This document shows, in pieces, positions 57,383 to 64,000 of a DNA stretch of 64,000 nucleotides (positions are counted from its first letter, which is position 1; each line of letters starts with the position of its first letter). The position numbers and the translations under genes were made by a program. Source of the stretch: Patiria pectinifera (lineage: Eukaryota > Echinodermata > Asteroidea > Valvatida > Asterinidae); assembly GCA_029964075.1 (NCBI GenBank), contig CM057144.1, forward strand, positions 4,859,281-4,923,280, in the 5' to 3' direction. Under the pieces are notes generated by a model. It did not search any database and was not told where the DNA came from. It saw nothing but the letters and a program-made list of their open reading frames with translations.

Positions 57383-60300
57383 CTGTGAGGACAAGCAGCA
57401 TTTATTGTGTCATTCATTTTCATTTATTTAACCCGAATTATAACCTACCGATTTATTATCCAAAATATTCATTGGATTGAAGATCGAACTTTTACTAAAT
57501 ACATCGTGAAATTATTCCGTCTGCCGCTCGCTGGCATTTAGAAGAACCAAGAAATGTAGGTGCTCAGTTCTATTAAATTGTGTTTTGTGATCCAAAGGTT
57601 GTGCAATGGTTTTCACAGTTCTCTCCAGTGGTAGTTCTAGGGGGAGGGAGGGTTAGGGGGGGGGGGCTGTAGCCCCCCCCCCCCCAAAAAAATGCCAATA
57701 AAAAAAATTGCATCAGCAAAAAGAAGGAATGTGACGCACACACGAAAATAAAGCCCACATGCCATTACCTGCTAGTATCGATCCTATGAAGTAGCCGGTG
57801 CCAATGAAAACGTTCATCAATCCGACTCCTAGGGCGTAGTGCTGCACACCAACAAATTTGCGACACAGAACGTAGAAGATGGCGTAAAAAGCTCCAGAAG
57901 CGAAGCCGTAAATGAATGAAGCCACTGCAAGATAGGCATAGCCGTCTGCAGTAACCAGAAGGCACGTAATTCCTGTTAGGCCCGCACAAATGGCCGTCAC
58001 GTACTCCGCTGAGATTCTCCAGCCGATCATCGGTGGGTTGCCTAGGTAACCAATCACGCTCCCTATGCCAAGCATGCTCAGCAAGGATGCGGCACTAGAG
58101 GGCGCCACACCAATGGTCTGTGCACGTGGGACGAGGAACAGTGGAAATGCCGCATAGCCACAGCAATACAACAACTGTATGACACAGGTCAGGGAAAAAC
58201 GGAAGCTTTTCCTCATGATGTTCAGCCCGATTTCGTCCGACAATCTTTTAAGAAGTTTCACCACTTGTCTGGATCGCTTATACTCAGTTTTATCGCCCGT
58301 ACTTATATTGATACATCGTACTGGTATCGCTGTCGAATTATTGGGTTCATCTGTAACTTCACCGGTACTTCCATCGGTATAATCGTCATCATCAGTATCG
58401 TCGTCGTTTTCACCTGAGGGCTGTTGTCTTAGATCCTCTTGTGAGTTCGTTGCAGGCGCGGTCTTGTTCAGTTCCAGGCCGAATTGACGAGGTCGGAAAA
58501 GCACGCCACAGAGTATGACGTTTGCCATGATTGCGGATGTGACTAAACAAGCACCCCTCCACCCGTACCTGTCCAGCAAAAGTTGGAGAAGCGGAGGGAT
58601 TGCCATTATCCCCGTCCCATATCCCGCGCAGGTAACAGCGTTGGCCACATCGAATCTCTTCGTGAAATAAAAGGTGATAATTACACTTGACGCGTTGACA
58701 GCAATGCCAGTTCCAATACCTATCAAAAAGAACAAAGCACTGAGAAAATCGCAGTCGATTCTATGAATGATACATTATCTGACAAAGATGCTTAATGTTG
58801 CGAATGCTTTGACTTTTCATAGCATATATGGTTTGGAATTCTGTATGTATTACTATTGGTTTTTTGTATTACTATAATGCGGTCAGATAAATCATCGAAC
58901 CATGCATGCACACAAAAAGAGGGCACAACACAGCTACCTTTTTTTTACCCACAAAATCAACTTAAAGGCACAAAAGGATCGTTTGCTTTTGTATGCATTA
59001 GTTCGTTTTCAAATGAGAGGGTTCTGAGCCTATAACCTTCCAGCTCAGAGGATATTACACTTTTCAAGAAAACAGTGAAAATCACAACCTTTGGACCTAT
59101 TTTTGTCTTCAAATAGCACTCTTTATTTCCAAAAATCAGACAACTGATTGATGGAAATCACTACATATACATTTCTTGATTCCAGGTCAATAATCTCACC
59201 TTGTGTTTACTACCAGTATGATCTTTTATCCAAGGAAGCTTGTTGATAATATTCGGTAAGGCTATACATTTGGGATAAATGCAGATAATCCTATATGCCT
59301 TACATGTTAAAGGACACAATAATAAAGCGAGCCTTGAGTGAAGAAATATTACCCATTAAGGCAGCAGTTGCGTAGAGCTGAACTATGTCATTGGCCCAAT
59401 ATGTACAGAAGAGACCAAGCCACATCAAGAACCCTCCTAGTATACCCGTAAATCTACACCCAAAGTGGTTGCATAGAACTCCTCCAATGAGAACTAAAAA
59501 GAAGAGAAAACGAGTTTGTAACGAGATTGTAAGAACACGAGATTGTACAAAAAGGAGACTCTTGAGATGCTTTTATGGCGGCAAACACACAAATATCTTG
59601 CCTTTGCGCCGTGTAGTTCTTCATGCATGTGCGCACGCAGGTCCAAGATGACGCATAAATCAAACATTGAGCGTTTTCGAAACGACTGGCTTTGGCTTCG
59701 TCTTCGGCTTAATGACATTTTAGGCCCCGACTTCGGGGACTCCAGCTACATTTTGGTGTCTGTTATGCTTCAGGAACATTCAATCGGTTGATATAAAGAC
59801 AAAACTTGGAATATTTTCATTTAGTTTGCCTCTCAGTGATTCAGAAGTAGAGGCGAAGCCGAAGCTGAAGCAAAGGTTTCGAAAAGCCCCATAGGCCTAT
59901 ATCACTCAACACTGGTGAGTGCCGCGCAAAGCGCGGCATCGCAAGTTTTAACACTTTCTTGCTATCAGATTGTAAACATGTTTACATGCTGAACATTTTT
60001 AGCATGAGGTGATAGCAAGCAAGTGTTAAGAATTGTGTTAACTCGCTAAGCAAATATCCACAAAATAATTAGGCTACTTTTGTCCCAATACATGCCTAAA
60101 ATTGAAAACTTGGTCCCTTGGTCAATTTGACCTCTCTTAAAAATTACTCATAACTCTGTCCAAAAAAAATCAAATTTGGGCGTTTGATGTCTCATTTTAA
60201 AGTGGAAAGGCGTATTTTTCAAACCATATCTATATTAGTAATGTTGGCTACACATTCTACGTCTGGCATTCCGTGATATTTTGTTTGCATGTTTTCGATA

Positions 60301-62482
60301 CACACTGTTTAAAAAATAATAAGGAACGAGGAGGAATTATGTTTCATCGATCATTTTCATGGTGCTTGTTTCAGTAAAGGCAGGTCAGGGCTTGATCTAC
60401 ACATGTAGTGAACTGTTACACTCAGCAACATGGATTTCTATCTCATTTAAAGTCTGGTTCGCACCTGTATAGCTGTGAACTACGGAAGCGTTAAAGGGAC
60501 ATAGTACAAACTAAAAAAAAAGGAAATGTCATAATTATGACTTATATCTCATAATTATGACTTATTATTAAGTCATTGTTATGAGTTATATCTAATAATA
60601 ATGACTTAGTATGAAGTCACAATTAGACTTATATCTCATAATTACGACTTAGTAATTGTTAAATCATAATTATGACTTATATCTCATAATTATTAGTTAT
60701 TATTAAGTTATATTTATGACTCATATGTTACATTAATGATTTAGTATTAAGTCATAATAATGAGATATCCTAAGTCGTAATTGAAACTTAATACTAAGTC
60801 GTAATTATAAGATGTAAGTCACAATTATGAAATAACAATGAGTCATTATTATTGGATATAAATCATGATTGAACAATTACTAAGTCGTAATTATGAGATT
60901 TAACCTATATCATAATTATGACTTAATGCTAAGTCATTATTATAAGATATGTCATAACTGTGACTTAATAATTGTCATAATTATGACTTATTCTTTATTT
61001 TTTTTAGTTTGTATTATGCCCTTTAACGCTTCCTAGTGACCTCTGTAATTACAGTAAATTAAATGATTAATTCTATGGACATGACAGGCAAGCAACCTTT
61101 CCAATACTCTGGACCTGTTTTACGGGCCTGTTTCAAGGATTCAAACAATTTAGAAATTTAACCAATGCGTGATCACAATACACCGATGATTGTATTTCTA
61201 CTGCTCTAAAGCCGGCCACAAGTCGACCCTCAAGCATTGTCGCGGAACACGTCGCAGAATTTGAAATTTTTCTACTCTTGCGACTTTTTTTGAGCGTCGG
61301 CTGATGCCGATCGTCTTAATATGGTCGCAGTTACACTCAGGTCGCAAAAAAATCGGCGACTAAGTTCTTCCCGACGGTCGTAGCTCAGGCACATGTACAG
61401 CTTGATCCTGAAAAGTCAGTCCGGCGACTGATCTATGTCGTCGCACGGTCGACCTGAGGCCGGCTTGATTGTCACCATCGGAACTCTAGCTCAATGTCTA
61501 ACATGCTAACTCGTATGCGTTTTTTATGGTGTAAATCGAGGACACACACGTTGCTTGCAATCGGGGACCCCCTATTGTCCCTCTTTTGTTTGTACTTTTT
61601 AGGACGACCTCCCATGTGTTTTGTACACGAATCCAAAAGGGGACCTCTCGGGCATTGGGGACACTTTTGTCCTCTATATTGTTTAACGTCCCCTACTGAA
61701 TTCAAAAACAAACTCCAGAACTCTAAAAAAAAAAAAGAAAAAAAAAAGCCAGGTTGATAAGTGCCACTAACCCTCCCAGGAAAACAATTACGAGCGCTGG
61801 CCGGTATCAGACTTTAAATGCCCCACTATGGCCTACCATGCCTGCGTCCAGACCACTGATCTCTACATTATAGGCCTACCTGACTTAATAGTGCTTCGGC
61901 CGTGGGGGATGAAGCCACTGGACGCCATTTTGAAGCTCCCTTTCGCCACGTAAATATATATGCAAAGTCATAGAATAAAATTAAATATTTGAACAAACGA
62001 AAATGAGTAAATAACACTGTGGGCAAAACGAATAAATGAAAACCTGTTTGATGATCCATGCTTCCTAAACTTTTGTGTTTCGGTGCTATACGATCCGTTC
62101 GTTGTGGGGATCGATTTAAGGGAGCTTCAAAATGGCCGCCGCGTTTGTGCGAGGGCGACATGTCCTTGTGCACATAGGCCCAAGCGCTAGTCACTTTTAG
62201 TCAGTCAGTATGATAGAGATCAGTGGTTCAGACTAGCCCAACATGATTACCTGAGAAGCCTGCTGGGGATGACATGAAACTTTGAATGGCCGCCGTCTCC
62301 TTGGCACTCAAGTCGAACTCATTCATCCAGGGAAGATACATGATCCCACTGCATCGCAGGATACCAGTCGATGCCAAGCCGACATGGGCAGCAATGACCA
62401 CGACAATTCCCCATCCGCATTCGCTTTGCTTGGACACTCTCGTAACCTGACGCCTAGCTTGCAATGTAGATCCCTTCGCCAT
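57237..62482 (-). CDS. Monocarboxylate transporter MCT-4 (SLC16 family, complete)
   Basis: Fourth copy, nearly identical to MCT-3 in exons 2-4. Exons are 62482-62251, 59493-59353, 58719-57769 and 57382-57237; 489 aa. ECGWG is at residues 21-25, YFTKR at 142-146 and AGYGTG shortly after, so both SLC16 signatures are intact. The acidic linker reads NDDDTDDDD. Predicted 12-segment plasma-membrane transporter; the substrate is not deducible from the sequence. Exon 1 starts MAKGSTLQARRQ. The gene and about 7.5 kb around it form the second unit of a tandem duplication with MCT-3. Confidence 0.91.
57769..58719 (-). CDS. MCT-4 exon 3 (main exon)
   Basis: 951 nt open. Differs from MCT-3 by scattered substitutions (for example RFDVANAV, VLCRKFVGV), showing the duplication is recent but not brand new. 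Confidence 0.92.
59353..59493 (-). CDS. MCT-4 exon 2
   Basis: 141 nt, GGVLCNHFGCRFTGILGG, same splice sites as MCT-3. Confidence 0.9.
59674..59884. mobile_element. TIR element, unit B only
   Basis: TTTTCGAAACGACTGGCTTT at the left and AAAGGTTTCGAAAA at the right, with inner GGCTTCG/CGAAGCC repeats, form inverted ends about 210 bp apart. Confidence 0.6.
60483..61033. mobile_element. AT-rich fold-back MITE (ATAATTATGACTTA)
   Basis: Inverted ends GGAAGCGTTAAAGGGACATA / GGAAGCGTTAAAGGGCATAA (each read inward), about 37 bp, with TA on each side. The 550-bp interior is a run of CATAATTATGACTTA and complements. Unit A retains only the right tip (CTTTAACGCTTCC at about 51200). Confidence 0.75.
62251..62482 (-). 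CDS. MCT-4 exon 1
   Basis: 77 codons plus 1 nt. Polar N-terminus, ECGWG, TM1, ending SSPAGFS with donor GTAATC. Sequence upstream to about 62660 resembles that upstream of MCT-1 and MCT-3 exon 1 (a shared AAACAGAATACAAGATAGCTAT-like stretch), so it may hold promoter or 5' UTR. Confidence 0.9.
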
Positions 62483-62659
62483 GATTTCACTTCTCGTTTC
62501 GTAGAATGACAATGGTGAACGGATATAAGCAACGGTACACAAGGGTAAATAAAAGTAAGCATGGGTCAAAGGTGCACCGTCAGAATATAATGATTGGTTT
62601 GTTTATTTCAATCAAACAGAATACAAGATAGCTATCAGCACTTACAGTAAGGTAATATT

Positions 62660-64000
62660 TTATTACCCTTAATGTGTTTACTAAGATTATGTAATTGGAC
62701 ACGCCAAATACAATCTACGTATTTAGGAACTAGTCAAGCCCCCGTTGCCGGCAAACTGGCCAATTCCCATAGCAACATTGCATTGGGGGTGGGGGGGGGG
62801 GCGGGAGGAATAATGTTGAGTCCAGTGGCGTAGCCATTTTTCAGTGGGGGGGGGGGGGTGCTGGAACATTTCATGGGGGGCGTCATGTAGGGGCGTCAAT
62901 CGCTTCTAAAAGTGGGGGGGGGGGGACATACCTTGATCAGAACTGCGAAGCGCGAAGCCCTTACGGCGTGGGGGTTCGGGGCCCGCTTAAGGGCCCCGAA
63001 AAAACTTGGATTCTAGATGTTCTGTGGTGTGATCTGAAGCAATTTCTTACCACTTTCCTCCATGCTTTAACTAATATTTTCTTAGCAAAAGATAATTATT
63101 TGAACATCGTTTTCGAGATTGGAGTCATTGAATCAGCTATCGGTATTCTGTTGTGTGATCTGAGGCAATTTCTTACCACTTTAACCAATAATTATCTTAG
63201 CACAGAAGATAATAATTTATACATAATTTTCGAGGTTTTCTCAGCTAAAGGCACGAGAAACATTTTTGAACATTGTTTTCGAGGTTGGAGTAATTGAATC
63301 AGCTACCAGAATTCTGAGCTATAGGCGTGGGGTTCTGGGCCCGCTTAAGGGCCCCTAAAAATTTTGGATTCTAAATGCTCTGTGGTGCTATCTGAGGCAA
63401 TTTCTGACCACTTTAACCAATATTTTCAAAGCAAATGATACATTGTAGTACATTATAGGGCCCTGTAAATGAGACACGAGTTCAAAAATCTGTGGGGGGG
63501 GGGCATTTGATATTGTGTCCCCACCCTTTAAAAAGGGGGGAAACCAGTCCCCTTGTCCCCCAGATTGCCCATGTGGCGTCATGTAGATCAATGATGATTT
63601 TTAGAAACTCAAAATCTCAGTGGGGGCGAATGTACTGAATGTACTGTACTGTACGAGGCTACGCATTGGCGTGTGTTGTTTACATTGGCGTACCACTACT
63701 TACATTGATGTGTGTTATTATTTCCATTGTGTATTATTAGCAACGTTGTGTTGTTGACTTGCACTGATTTCAAGGTGTAATTTTACTCATATTTGTGGTC
63801 TATTATTATTTAGCTTATATGAATGGAGGAAAAAGTTTGTGCTTGGGCGATTCGCGTGATATCGCTGACTGAAACTGTGTGACCCACGGACCACCTGTCT
63901 TTAATACGTGTTCCGTTGTGTGAGCGAGCAGTGCAGTGGGTGTTAATACGCATTTTAGATGACCATGATACGCTATGTCACGCCGGTTGTCAGCTTACTG
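62660..64000. other. Upstream of the MCT cluster, hAT-like repeat
   Basis: No gene. Several G-runs. CAGTGGCGTAGCC near 62824 and GGCTACGCATTGG near 63656 are imperfect inverted ends about 840 bp apart. Inside, a 330-bp unit (GGGCCCGCTTAAGGGCCCC...) occurs at about 62970 and 63330. Confidence 0.5.

Larger units (their letters stand above)
54664..62303. repeat. Segmental duplication unit B (with MCT-4)
   Basis: Partner of unit A, offset about 9.2-9.8 kb in most places. Keeps the complete exon 1 and the 59.67-61.03 kb block that unit A lacks. Confidence 0.85.

Overview
The window looks like nuclear DNA of an invertebrate deuterostome, most probably an echinoderm and perhaps a sea star. The genes are split by GT-AG introns, and about 80-90% of the sequence is introns and repeats. 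The first gene family, recognised from conserved motifs, is ADP-ribosyl cyclase, which is well known in echinoderms. The taxon is inferred; no database was searched. All recognised genes are on the minus strand.

Left part (3.3-17.5 kb): two complete tandem ADP-ribosyl cyclase (ARC/CD38 family) genes. ARC-A is 3330-7126 with 333 codons and ARC-B is 10649-17470 with 338 codons. Each has seven coding exons, and I could place every splice junction with matching phase. Both keep the two active-site tryptophans, the two glutamates and the ten family cysteines. Both have a signal peptide and a hydrophobic C-terminal tail like a GPI-anchor signal. They would convert NAD to cyclic ADP-ribose and related calcium messengers on the luminal or outer face of membranes.

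Right part (25.5-62.5 kb): four tandem monocarboxylate-transporter (SLC16/MCT, major facilitator) genes. MCT-1 (491 aa), MCT-3 (489 aa) and MCT-4 (489 aa) each have four coding exons with phase-matched junctions. MCT-2 has a 1-nt net insertion in exon 3 and no recognisable exon 1, so it is called a pseudogene. MCT-3 and MCT-4 lie in a recent tandem segmental duplication of about 7.5 kb (about 45.12-52.47 kb and 54.66-62.30 kb). At the duplication edge exon 1 of MCT-3 is cut in half, and an intact exon 1 resembling that of MCT-1 lies 1.4 kb further upstream.

Repeats: the spaces are filled with non-autonomous transposons. Many are dated by target-site duplications or by empty sites in the paralogous copy. 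The most striking structure is 37.63-45.05 kb. Four hairpin-type 5' ends and one related 5' end are followed, in mirror order, by four hairpin-CTAG 3' ends. This is what repeated self-insertion of one Helentron/Helitron-like family into its own T-run would produce. The bodies carry 171-172-bp tandem monomers and about 25 copies of the palindrome TGACGTCA. Relics of a DIRS-type tyrosine recombinase, LINE open reading frames and tRNA-derived SINEs are also present. I saw no CRISPR array, rRNA, convincing functional tRNA or viral gene.
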